From the NCBI GenBank assembly GCA_016865855.1, contig VGNX01000002.1, forward strand, positions 81,574-145,573: DNA of 64,000 bases, read 5' to 3'. Below are positions 20,892-30,025 of the stretch, in pieces. This stretch comes from Chloroflexota bacterium. GTDB taxonomy: Bacteria; Chloroflexota; Dehalococcoidia; GIF9; UBA5629. Each line of letters opens with the position of its first letter. Position 1 is the first letter of the stretch. Position numbers and translations under genes: made by a program. Under the pieces are notes generated by a model, which worked only from the letters and a program-made list of their open reading frames with translations, had not been told where the DNA came from and made no database searches.

Positions 20892-23129
20892 ATGGCAAGC
20901 GCTTTCCCTAGCGATAGCGAAGAGAGAATAAAGCATCTGTTCAAGGAAGAAGAATGGGTTGATATCGTAGAAAACGCCAACATGCGTCGATGTACCGGTG
21001 AGATCGAAACACCTATAAAAGATATCTTCGATTACCTTGGCGTCAACCATTTCTATAATATCTTCGATAAGTACTACGATTTGCTTTTTCAAACGACGGG
21101 TTTATCATCTGATCAAGCCAAAGAAGAAAAGAAGGTAGTCCTGACTTGGACAAAATCAGTAAGGAATGTCAGAGATCCACTATCACATCCAGCCGAACAA
21201 GATATTTCTTGGCTTGATGCAATTGTTGTAATTGACTGTGCCCGACGGGTGGTTGCAAAATTTGACCGAGATATAGCTCTTGAAATACAACAAATCATCC
21301 AACAGTTGGACCTACGCTTTGCCAAAATAGATAGCCTTGATGAGCCTTCGCTGCGACCTCTTCAAGACTCTTTACCGCCCGCGGAATCGATAGCCGTTGA
21401 CTTTATAGGGAGACAAAAGGAACTCACCGCACTATCTGGATGGTTCACAAACCCAGAAACTAGACTCTAGATTCTAGCAGGTGATGGAGGCAAGGGCAAA
21501 ACAGCGATCGCACACAAGTTTGGACTAGATGTAAAGAATCACGCACCAAGACCATATGAAATCGTACTATGGCTGAGTGCCAAACGAAGAAAATTTGTTG
21601 AAGGCACGATTACTTACATAGACACTCCTGATTTTACTAATCTCGAAACTGCGATTAACAAGTTATTATTCGGTTATGGGTTCACCAATGATATCAGCAA
21701 ACCATTAACCGAGAAGAAACCCATCGTTCTAGAATTACTATCAGAACTGCCAGCTCTTGTGATCGTAGATGATATCGATTCGCTGGAAGGCCAAGATGAG
21801 GCGGCAATATCATTCTTTGTGTCCGATGTGTCAAAAACCCCCTCCAAAATACTATTCACATCAAGACGCTCACTTTTTGGCTACGCCCCTAATACAACCC
21901 AGGTTAATGGTTTCAACCGCGAAGACGGAATCGATTTTATCAAATCACGCATAGCCCTTTTTGGGCTCAGACCCAAGGACTTCGCAGAGCCTCACTTTGA
22001 TGCAATTATCAGGGTAACCGATGGCTCTCCACTATACATAGAGGAGTTACTCCGTTTTTGCTGTGTTGGCGTTGGGCTGAAAGAAGCAATGGCAACATGG
22101 GAAAAAGAAGGTGGCGATCTCGCACGTCAATTCGCCCTAAAGCGAGAGTTTGATATGTTAAGCCCTAACGCCAAGCAAGTCCTGTTGGCGTTCTGCCTAA
22201 ATAAGGGGCCATCAACTTTGGACGATGCAGAGGTGATAACCGGGCTAAGCAAAACAGCGGTCCAAGGAGTGCTCGGCGAACTGCAGCGGCTATTTCTCAT
22301 ACCACGACCTACAATTGTAAAAGGGATACCGCGCTTTGATATAAATATAAATACGCGGTCCCTTGTTCTCAACGTCATGTCTCAAACCGACGTATTCAAT
22401 AAGATACAATCCAACGTTAAGAGATTATCGGGCGAACTGCGAATCTCTGGCGAACGACGGCTAGAGGTGACGGAGTACCTAAAGCAGGGGGCAATACTCA
22501 CCAAATTGGAACGCTTTGCAGATGCAGAAGGTGTGCTTCAGAACGGGCTTCGCAAGTACCCTGATGACCCAGACATTCTTGCTCAGCTGGGCAGAACATA
22601 CGCCCGTTGGAAACCTATACCACGAATAGCCGAGGCAAAAGCTCACTTTAGAAGAGCCGCGGAGCTCAAGTGCTCTCAGGAAGACATGTATTATCATTGG
22701 TGGGGGCTGGAGTGCAAAGACTCGGAGTGGAGCAGCGCAGCCCTAGCGGCCGAAAGTGCAGCAAAATTATTCCCAAATAATTGGAAATTCAAATTCTACG
22801 CTGGATATGCTTGCAGCAGGCTCGGGAGACAGCTAAAACTGCAGTTCGCAAGCGACCGGGCTAGATACCAATTACGGAAAGCCGACAAACTTCTCACTGA
22901 GGCCTTGGCCTTAATCAATCTCGAGGACTTGGATTTGTCTGAATACCATCTACATGGGGACATACTCAGATGTTTGGTTCTGAACTGCGAGGCGCAGGGA
23001 CATGTCAAAGATATGGCCCGCTTCCTCACACAGTGGCAGAAAGAACACCCAGATGATAGCGATAGAATTCAGGAGTGCAGTCGACTCATCAGGAAATACC
23101 CCGACTTAGATCGTCAATTGCTTCAATAG
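20892..23129 (+). pseudogene. HEPN - STAND/NB-ARC-type NTPase - TPR protein interrupted by one in-frame TAG (21468-21470); candidate anti-phage/conflict gene
   Basis: ORFs 20892-21470 and 21759-23129 share a frame; I read 21471-21758 with no other stop (ILAGDGGKGKTAIAHKFGLDVKNHA...LPALVIVDDIDS). N-term RDPLSH (Rx4H, HEPN motif), FIGRQKEL, Walker A GDGGKGKT, Walker B LVIVDDID, C-terminal TPR-like repeats. Confidence 0.75.
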
Positions 23130-23283
23130 TGCAACAAATGTGAATCAAAAACTGACCTATCACTCAATCATCGCAATGCAATCTGGGGCACTAGAGATGG
23201 TTAAGCTGGGGCAGCCTGAGAGAATGTGTAGTTATGTACATGGAATTCCTTGAGTGAAATAGCGAAAAAAAACCAAGCGTTTT

Positions 23284-23715
23284 TCACCGATATTGCTCAA
23301 CCGTAATTCGTTTACTAAGAAGCTCTTTGATAAATGATGTGAGTTCTAGCCGTTCTTTCTCCTCCAAGCCTTTCTCAAGCTCCTCAATGAGACGTTCTGA
23401 TAGCCCCTCTGGATTTATAACTAACGTAAGTGGCAAAAGGATGAGCTGAGGCCAATGTGCTCTTCTCAGAACATCCTCGGGTGGAACACGGTACAATTGA
23501 GCCATCTTTATCAATATTGAGTCGTCAGGCTTTGTCCTACCAGTCTCGTAATTATCGAGTTGCTGCCGATCTTTAAACCCAAGTTCCCTTGCAGCTGCAG
23601 CTGTACCAAGCTTGGTTTTTTGTCCCCGCAACTCTGTAAGGTAAGCACCAAATGGTGTCCGCTTCCGCTGCGGATTCCTCTTAGGACTCATGATGACCTC
23701 TACACAATCGGACAA
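23284..23715 (-). CDS. XRE/Cro-C1-family HTH regulator (start probably internal MSPKRNP)
   Basis: FGAYLTELRGQKTKLGTAAAARELGFKDRQQLDNYETGRTKPDDSILIKMAQLYRVPPEDVL is a canonical HTH_XRE. Confidence 0.8.
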   Translation of the reverse strand: MSDCVEVIMSPKRNPQRKRTPFGAYLTELRGQKTKLGTAAAARELGFKDRQQLDNYETGRTKPDDSILIKMAQLYRVPPEDVLRRAHWPQLILLPLTLVINPEGLSERLIEELEKGLEEKERLELTSFIKELLSKRITVEQYR

Positions 23716-23731
23716 TTATGTTAACACCACG

Positions 23732-23747
23732 TTGACACTATTGTCAA
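23732..23747. promoter_or_regulatory. Palindromic candidate operator TTGACActatTGTCAA
   Basis: Perfect 6-bp arms, 4-nt spacer, 16 nt upstream of the XRE ORF. Confidence 0.5.
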
Positions 23748-23787
23748 TCCCAAGAAGCAAATTTATGCTGTTAGACAGGGTGAGTGT

Positions 23788-23802
23788 TTGACATTTAGTC
23801 AA
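23788..23802. promoter_or_regulatory. Second candidate operator TTGACatttaGTCAA
   Basis: Perfect 5-bp arms sharing TTGAC/GTCAA with the first site. Confidence 0.45.
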
Positions 23803-23982
23803 TTCTATGTTAACATATTAATGAGGATTGGCAGAGTTCGGGTTTGACACCTGCATGAAACGAGGTTAAGATATGAGTCTACAAACCCAACCTAGCCACT
23901 CAAGGGGACTGATGGGTAACCGTTATCGTCTCTAGGATTTGAAGATTGAGGTCAACAGGGATTGTACACTGAGGTACTTGTA

Positions 23983-24438
23983 ATGTTAAAAAGTGAGCAA
24001 GTAGATAAAGAGATTAAGTTATCAGGTGGGAGCAAAGAGCGCTATCCGATTGACCGGATTGACATACTCTTAGCTGCAATGCGTATTTTCTCTAAAGAAG
24101 GAAGAGATGAAGTAAGCTTTTCTGAATTTCAGGAGAGTATCGCAGAGTTCCAGCGAGAATTTCCCTCGTTGGGTTATGCCTTTGCGGAGCGATTCCTTCT
24201 TTCTTTAGATTTACTTACCGACTTAAGCAACTTGGATTACCGAGGTTATATACGTGATTATCATTGCCGGCTTGATGCTTTACTGCCTAAGAGATTTCTT
24301 TCTTTGACTGCCTTAGGGCGAGGCCAAGGTAATAAGGTATTGCAAACGCTCACAGACGATGTAGTGGATAGTCTTACAAGAGCAGTGAAAATCTCAATAA
24401 AAAATTACAATGAGAGATGGCGTTTGTGGGCTAGGTAA
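23983..24438 (+). CDS. Hypothetical protein (start adjusted to ATG with GAGGT SD)
   Basis: Track ORF 23962-24438; no family recognised; 3' end overlaps the convergent DCD-like gene by 8 nt. Confidence 0.55.
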   Translation: MLKSEQVDKEIKLSGGSKERYPIDRIDILLAAMRIFSKEGRDEVSFSEFQESIAEFQREFPSLGYAFAERFLLSLDLLTDLSNLDYRGYIRDYHCRLDALLPKRFLSLTALGRGQGNKVLQTLTDDVVDSLTRAVKISIKNYNERWRLWAR

Positions 24439-25327
24439 ATAGGTAAATCAAGAGCCCTACGACTCCACCTATTATAGCTGCAGCGATAGTACCACAGATT
24501 GTTAGTACACCTATAGTGAGGTTCCGAGTCCATTTGGTCTGTTCGTTATATTGATCGACCAACTTATCGAATGCTACCTTTGTTGCTGCAGACGTTGCCA
24601 GAGTTACTATGTCCGATGAGACTTCTTTCTCTATCCAATTACCAATTTCCCTCTGTGTCAGAAGGAACATGCCGCGAACTACATCCCAAGGCCAGCCATA
24701 CAAATCAACTATTTTTTCCATATCATCCTTATCGACCTTCTCTGGTAACAGGAGAGTTTGCTGTCTAGCGTGTGTAAATTTGATGCTGCCGATTTTAGTT
24801 CTTCCTAAGAAGTGGACTTTATCCCGCGTGAGTACTGTCTCTGCTTCTGAGGTCTGCATAAAGTAGCATGTGCAAAATTCCTCTCCATAATCAAGAGCGA
24901 CAGGATTTTTTGCTAGGTTTGTAAAGCCTATGAGTAATTTGCCGTACCAAGTGGGATCTATTCTAGTTGCAGATAGAGAGGTGCCTTCACAAATCCATCT
25001 AGCTCTGGGAACAATCATTGCTAATACATCTTTAGGTAAGCATATGTATTCCTTGGAGAGAATCAAAACTGTTTCACTAGGACCAATATCGATGTGTTGT
25101 CCTTCTGTAAGCGGTTGGACGACGTGTGGGTTCCTCAATGAGACGTATTCTTCACCCACAGACAGGTCATAGCAACAGGGTCCTAAAGCATAGGTTTCAA
25201 ATGGGTCAATCACAATTCTGTTCCCTATTTTGGCCCATGCACCCTCTTTCCACCACTCTTTTGCTTGCTCTGCCTTTTGGTGATCTTGAATTATGCGGTC
25301 TTTTAAGGCTTTATCCGCTAGAATCAT
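24431..25327 (-). CDS. dCTP deaminase/dUTPase-like (DCD fold) protein with C-terminal transmembrane helix
   Basis: GPCCYDLSVGEEYVSL...PSETVLILSKEYICLPKDVLAMIVPRARWICEGTSLSATRIDPTWYGKLLIGFTNLAKNPVALDYGEEFCTCYF resembles DCD; TM segment LTIGVLTICGTIAAAIIGGVVGLLIYLF; ATG start at 25327. Confidence 0.7.
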   Translation of the reverse strand: MILADKALKDRIIQDHQKAEQAKEWWKEGAWAKIGNRIVIDPFETYALGPCCYDLSVGEEYVSLRNPHVVQPLTEGQHIDIGPSETVLILSKEYICLPKDVLAMIVPRARWICEGTSLSATRIDPTWYGKLLIGFTNLAKNPVALDYGEEFCTCYFMQTSEAETVLTRDKVHFLGRTKIGSIKFTHARQQTLLLPEKVDKDDMEKIVDLYGWPWDVVRGMFLLTQREIGNWIEKEVSSDIVTLATSAATKVAFDKLVDQYNEQTKWTRNLTIGVLTICGTIAAAIIGGVVGLLIYLFT

Positions 25328-25449
25328 AATTAGCTCCGCCTTCAAGCACTAAATATCTAGATGCCTCCGCAGCGAGTGATCAGAATCCTACGAACAATTG
25401 TAATAGAGTATAAGCGAACTTGCAAGCAATAGTTGGGTTTCGGGAGAAA

Positions 25450-26370
25450 CTACTTTGATTCGTCGAGCAGAAGTCTGGCGATTGCTTTCATTTCCTCGGT
25501 GGCTTTTGAGTTAATGAGGGTAGTGCCTTCGAAGCCAGCTTCGCTGAGTTCGGGGTCGAAGGAAATTGCGCCGAGGATCCTGACGTCCTTCTTATCCAGC
25601 TCCTCAGTCATCCGCTGCCTCGTTTTCTCCGATGGGACTTTATTGAGGATTGCCCTGACCCTGCTTATGCCCATACCCTCAGCCATGTACGTTATCCTCT
25701 CTGCAATCGCCATGGACTCGAAGGAGGGCTCGACTACTATCAGCACTGTGTCCACGTTCCGCTCCACACCCCTGCCAAAGCTCTCAATGCCCGCCTCAAT
25801 GTCTATGAGCACAAGCTCTTTGTCCTGCACAGCAAGCTTTCCTACAAGGTCTCCAGCTATATTTGCCATGGAGCAGGCGCAGCCCTGGAAGGGATCCTCG
25901 ATCTTGCCCACCATGAGGAACTTGAAGCCATCACCACCGAGCATGTATTCAGAGGGGATGTCCGCAACCGTTATTCGGTCTGGCGTGAGCCATTTGGCAG
26001 TTACTTCTTTCTTGCCTGAAGGTAGCCTGCTCAGTACCGTCATCAACGCCTTGGGCTGTTTATCAAAGCCGAACATGCGGTAGAGCCCAGGGTTCGACTC
26101 ATCAGTGTCCAAAACAAGCACGCTGTAGCCCGCTTCTCTCAAGGCATTTGCCAGCAGAGTGACGACTGTGCTCTTCCCCACACCACCCTTGCCGCAGACG
26201 GCTATTTTCCCGATGGTGCTGCTCTTGAGAGCGTGAGATTTCAAATAGGCTCTGATTTTCTTAGAAGCTTCGACCATCTCGTCCTTGGTCTTGGCATAAC
26301 ACATGCCGCAGTCGATGCAGTCGTCATCCTCGTAGAAAGCCGCCCCCATGGGGCAGTGGAACAGGCCCAT
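25450..26370 (-). CDS. cooC: CooC-like P-loop ATPase (CODH nickel-insertion accessory, MinD/ParA superfamily) with N-terminal Cys-rich segment
   Basis: GKIAVCGKGGVGKSTVVTLLANALREAGYSVLVLDTDESNPGL...LVLIDIEAGIESFGRGVERNVDTVLIVVEPSFES. Confidence 0.8.
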   Translation of the reverse strand: MGLFHCPMGAAFYEDDDCIDCGMCYAKTKDEMVEASKKIRAYLKSHALKSSTIGKIAVCGKGGVGKSTVVTLLANALREAGYSVLVLDTDESNPGLYRMFGFDKQPKALMTVLSRLPSGKKEVTAKWLTPDRITVADIPSEYMLGGDGFKFLMVGKIEDPFQGCACSMANIAGDLVGKLAVQDKELVLIDIEAGIESFGRGVERNVDTVLIVVEPSFESMAIAERITYMAEGMGISRVRAILNKVPSEKTRQRMTEELDKKDVRILGAISFDPELSEAGFEGTTLINSKATEEMKAIARLLLDESK

Positions 26371-26385
26371 CCAAGATTCTCCACG

Positions 26386-27483
26386 TTAGTATATGGTTAC
26401 GCTCTCAGGAACATGCTCGGGCGGCCGTACCAGCTTCATCGTCCTAGCTCCAGACGGGCAGGAGATTACACAGCAGCCACAGCCCCGGCAGATCTCCGGG
26501 TCAACATATGCCCGCTCGCCACCGACTTCGGGATAGTGCTTCATGGAGATAGCTCCGAACTGGCACCTTTCCACACAGGTGCCGCAGGCTTGGCACTGCT
26601 CCGGATGGGCTTCAGCGACGAAGCGGCTCTTGGCTGCGATCTTAATTGCCATGCAGCAGCAGTAGTGGCAGTTGCAGACCAACTGGTTGACTTCTCTCTG
26701 GTTTACCGTAGCGTTGACTGTGGGATACTGGTCTAGTTTATCCAGAACTTCGAGTGCCTGCTCATACGTGATTTTCCTGCCGGCTCCGCGGTCGAGGTTA
26801 TACTGGGCAGTGCGGCCAAGCGTTATGCACGACTCTACAGGGACACCACACCATCTGTCCGTGTGAGACCTCTTGCAGCCACAATGAAGCAAAACCATGA
26901 GGTCTTGCGCCTTCAAGATAGCCCTTATGTCTTCGAAGGGCTGGACGCCGGAAATATTCTCTACCGATTTCCACCTGGGCAAGACTCTGAACTCGCTGTG
27001 TGGGCTCAGGTTTTCGGGCTTGGGCTGGTTCATTGGTCCCTCCATGACACCCCAGAGGTCGAAGTAGCTCCTGCCAAGTTGCTTATCGAACCTAGGGTTA
27101 CCCAGCGCTGCATCGTGAAGTTGTATGAAAGTGCGAGCCATGGAAGGCCCCTTTTTAGTGGGGAAAAGAAGGCCTTTTTCATAAAGCTCCCTTACATGCT
27201 TGTCTACCACCTTCTTATCCATGTTTAGCTTCTTAGCAAATTCCTCCGATACTTCCAGTGACCTGCCGGCTGATTCTACACGGTACAGGTCCGGCAGAGC
27301 AGCTACTATCTTTGCCTCCTCCAGGTTCGCTAGCTTGGAAAGTATCCTCTGCATGTGCTCCGAGTCACCAGCCCCAATTTTAGCCGCTAGCTCCTTGTAA
27401 ATAGGGGCAATCTCTCCCTTCTCCGCATTAACCCTTGCCTCCAACTCCTTATAGATCTGCTCGGCATCAGTTTTCTTACTCAT
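26386..27483 (-). CDS. 4Fe-4S ferredoxin-domain protein with N-terminal winged-helix-like segment
   Basis: CQACGTCVERCQFGAI and CRGCGCCVISCPSGA clusters; upstream HCGCKRS and CNCHYCCC motifs. Confidence 0.75.
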   Translation of the reverse strand: MSKKTDAEQIYKELEARVNAEKGEIAPIYKELAAKIGAGDSEHMQRILSKLANLEEAKIVAALPDLYRVESAGRSLEVSEEFAKKLNMDKKVVDKHVRELYEKGLLFPTKKGPSMARTFIQLHDAALGNPRFDKQLGRSYFDLWGVMEGPMNQPKPENLSPHSEFRVLPRWKSVENISGVQPFEDIRAILKAQDLMVLLHCGCKRSHTDRWCGVPVESCITLGRTAQYNLDRGAGRKITYEQALEVLDKLDQYPTVNATVNQREVNQLVCNCHYCCCMAIKIAAKSRFVAEAHPEQCQACGTCVERCQFGAISMKHYPEVGGERAYVDPEICRGCGCCVISCPSGARTMKLVRPPEHVPESVTIY

Positions 27484-27786
27484 GGGTTCCGTTGCTCCTT
27501 TCCTCTCGAATACGGGGATTCACCTTGTTTTTGGTGGAGATTGCGATTCACCACAAGCATACCTTATGCCTGCGTTTATTTCAAGTGTTAGGCAGTTTCT
27601 GTGCCCAGGCACCACTGCTAAACTGAACACCGTTCCAAACCTACCATAAAAAGTACCGCCAAAGTTGACATTTTCGGCTGACCTAATTTAGACTATCACA
27701 CATAGCAGACGACACCCCTGCTAAAGTGACGCCAAAAAACAATCCTTCTACCTGCTACGAGGTTTCAAACAAGGAGGCTAAGAAGC

Positions 27787-28623
27787 ATGTGTATATGGTG
27801 CGAGCGTTATGCCGATGGCTACCAGAGATGGTACTTCAATCCAGCAAACTACGCCAGAAAGCTTTACAAAATCAGGAGGGAGGAGACAGAGGCCCTAGGA
27901 GCCGAGGCTAACCCACAGGCGGCTGGAGGAATGGCTTTGCTCACCCGGGGCTTTCTGGAAGCTTTAGACAGAAATGACCATGAGGCCGTTGCCAAGATGA
28001 AGCACGATGTGGAGCAAATTGCCTGGACCACCCACTTCGGGCAAGTTGTTCCCCTCGAGGACATACTGAAGGTCATAGACATGATATACCCCATCGCCCT
28101 TATGACCTGTGCCTGCCGGCGCTCCATGTTGGGCATCCCCGATGAAGAGAATTTTACCTGTATGGGCATGGGGCCGGGAATGTATAAATGGGAGAGATGG
28201 CCAGATACCTATCGCGGTGGGATCCAATTCCTCACCCCCGATGAAGCCAAGGATATTGTCACCAAGCTGAACAAGAGGGGCTTGGTGCAGACATTGTTCA
28301 CCTTCGGCACTCCATATCTCGCCGGGATTTGCAACTGTGACTATCCTGACTGCAGTGCCATAAGAACCACGATTGACTATGGCATACACTTCTTGTGGAA
28401 AGGACACCATGTGGCCCGAGTTGACAACGAACTCTGTAACGGCTGCGCTTCATGCATCCACCGCTGCCAGTTCAAGGCTCTGAGCTTCTCCGCGACCCAG
28501 AACAAGGCTTATATTGACCTGTTTCAGTGCTTTGGCTGTGGACTCTGCGTCTCAGAGTGCCCCCAGGATGCCATCACCATGGTGGAACGGGCCAGCTTCC
28601 CCGCCCTGGCCAAAGTTTGGTGA
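27787..28623 (+). CDS. 4Fe-4S ferredoxin-domain protein (related architecture to 26386-27483)
   Basis: CNGCASCIHRCQFKAL and CFGCGLCVSECPQDAI; TCACRRS and CNCDYPDC motifs. Confidence 0.75.
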   Translation: MCIWCERYADGYQRWYFNPANYARKLYKIRREETEALGAEANPQAAGGMALLTRGFLEALDRNDHEAVAKMKHDVEQIAWTTHFGQVVPLEDILKVIDMIYPIALMTCACRRSMLGIPDEENFTCMGMGPGMYKWERWPDTYRGGIQFLTPDEAKDIVTKLNKRGLVQTLFTFGTPYLAGICNCDYPDCSAIRTTIDYGIHFLWKGHHVARVDNELCNGCASCIHRCQFKALSFSATQNKAYIDLFQCFGCGLCVSECPQDAITMVERASFPALAKVW

Positions 28624-28647
28624 AGATTTTACAGAGAGGGATGAGAA

Positions 28648-28884
28648 ATGCTGCCAACTATCACCGTAAATAACAAAAAATGCACTGACCCACTATCCTG
28701 CCGCAAGTGCCTGCTTATCTGCCCGACCCATGTCTTGGGCCTCGGCACCAAGGTAGGCCCCAAGAAGCACCAGGAAATAGACCCGAGCCAGTTCATTGTG
28801 GCCGGTGTCCGCTTTGAAAAATGCACCGGCTGCATGGATTGTGTTAACGTGTGCCCCAAGAGTGCCATCCAAGTGAGCTTCTAA
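28648..28884 (+). CDS. 4Fe-4S ferredoxin
   Basis: CRKCLLICPTHVL and CTGCMDCVNVCPKSAI. Confidence 0.8.
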   Translation: MLPTITVNNKKCTDPLSCRKCLLICPTHVLGLGTKVGPKKHQEIDPSQFIVAGVRFEKCTGCMDCVNVCPKSAIQVSF

Positions 28885-28900
28885 CGGAGGTATTAAAGAA

Positions 28901-29482
28901 ATGACCACGGGTTGGAAATATGGCAAGCCAATGAAGGAAAATTTGATGGCCCTGGAAGAGCCAGGGAAAGTCCTGCCCTTCGACGCTGATAAAGGGCTGG
29001 TACAGGACATCACCTCAAAATTCGATTTAGGGTCAGTGGCCAAAAACCTTCAGGGCAAGGATGAAAAGGAGGCATATAAGGCGCTTGAAGAGCTGGGCAA
29101 GAAGGTGATGAAGCTCACCATTGAGCTGGCCAACACCAAATACCTGGATCGCACCGGGGAGATGGTGGAGAAGGTAGCTAAACAGACGGGCATATTTTTC
29201 CCCCATCGCTTGGGAAGATATCTGGAGCTATCCATATTCGGCCTTAGACCCTCTGACCGCTGGAACATATCCAAGGCTACCACCAAGGAGCTGGTGCTTC
29301 AGGTCTCTGCCTGTGCGGTGTACAAGGCGCTTGAGGATGCTGGCATAAAGGGACTTCCTTGCCAGGGATTCTGCTTTGCCAGCTTTATTGCTGCTGCAGA
29401 AAAGACCGGCGACCGCATAAATACCGAGATGCCGAAGACACTGCCTCAGGATGGTATGTGTGAGTTTCACATCTCAGTGTAG
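28901..29482 (+). CDS. Possible L-2-amino-thiazoline-4-carboxylate hydrolase-like family protein
   Basis: C-terminal pattern CAVYKALEDAGIKGLPCQGFCFASFIAAAE...LPQDGMCEFHIS resembles that family; low-certainty motif match. Confidence 0.4.
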   Translation: MTTGWKYGKPMKENLMALEEPGKVLPFDADKGLVQDITSKFDLGSVAKNLQGKDEKEAYKALEELGKKVMKLTIELANTKYLDRTGEMVEKVAKQTGIFFPHRLGRYLELSIFGLRPSDRWNISKATTKELVLQVSACAVYKALEDAGIKGLPCQGFCFASFIAAAEKTGDRINTEMPKTLPQDGMCEFHISV

Positions 29483-29519
29483 CCAAGCTCACGCTTAATG
29501 GTAACTTGGGAGGCTGCAG

Positions 29520-29804
29520 ATGCGCGTTTATCTCCCGCTAAGCGACTCCGCTGGCTTTGGGTTCTTTAGCTCTAGAAGCTTCAGAGCTCATTACCCACAG
29601 ATTACCGAAGTTCTTGAGGAATGGTATGACCGCAGCGCTGAGAACTGTGACCTCTTCGTGAACATCAGCGAGGTAGATAAGTATAGCGTAACCTGCACCG
29701 TGTGCCGTCATTTCGACAGCGGAGGCTGTGGCTCCACAGACCTTAAGGGCCCAAGCATAATCAAGCTTCTCCAAAACGCCTACAAGCATGACAGTTTAGA
29801 TTAG
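29520..29804 (+). CDS. Hypothetical small Cys-containing protein
   Basis: 94 aa, CTVCRHFDSGGCGS, co-oriented at the end of the Fe-S gene run. Confidence 0.55.
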   Translation: MRVYLPLSDSAGFGFFSSRSFRAHYPQITEVLEEWYDRSAENCDLFVNISEVDKYSVTCTVCRHFDSGGCGSTDLKGPSIIKLLQNAYKHDSLD

Positions 29805-30025
29805 GCTAACTCAAATCACCCATATCGCCAGCTAAGCCAGCAAGACAACCATCCTGAGCTTTAAGTTCCCGAGAAGATGTGATAAAATTAGTGTAATGCA
29901 ATCTCTTGTGCAATTTCGTTTTGCAGGCACTAAATGTAGTATTGGTAAGTTATTCTTAATTCCCCGCTATACCTATTCCAGAATTACTTGTGGAATATTT
30001 TCGTTCTAGTTAGTATTCAGTAGTC

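Noticed and set aside
21468-21470. TAG as pyrrolysine or deliberate recoding in the STAND gene
   Set aside because: Several clear genes here terminate with TAG (e.g. gyrA, the TPR gene) and no pyl genes are seen; a nonsense mutation or sequence error is simpler
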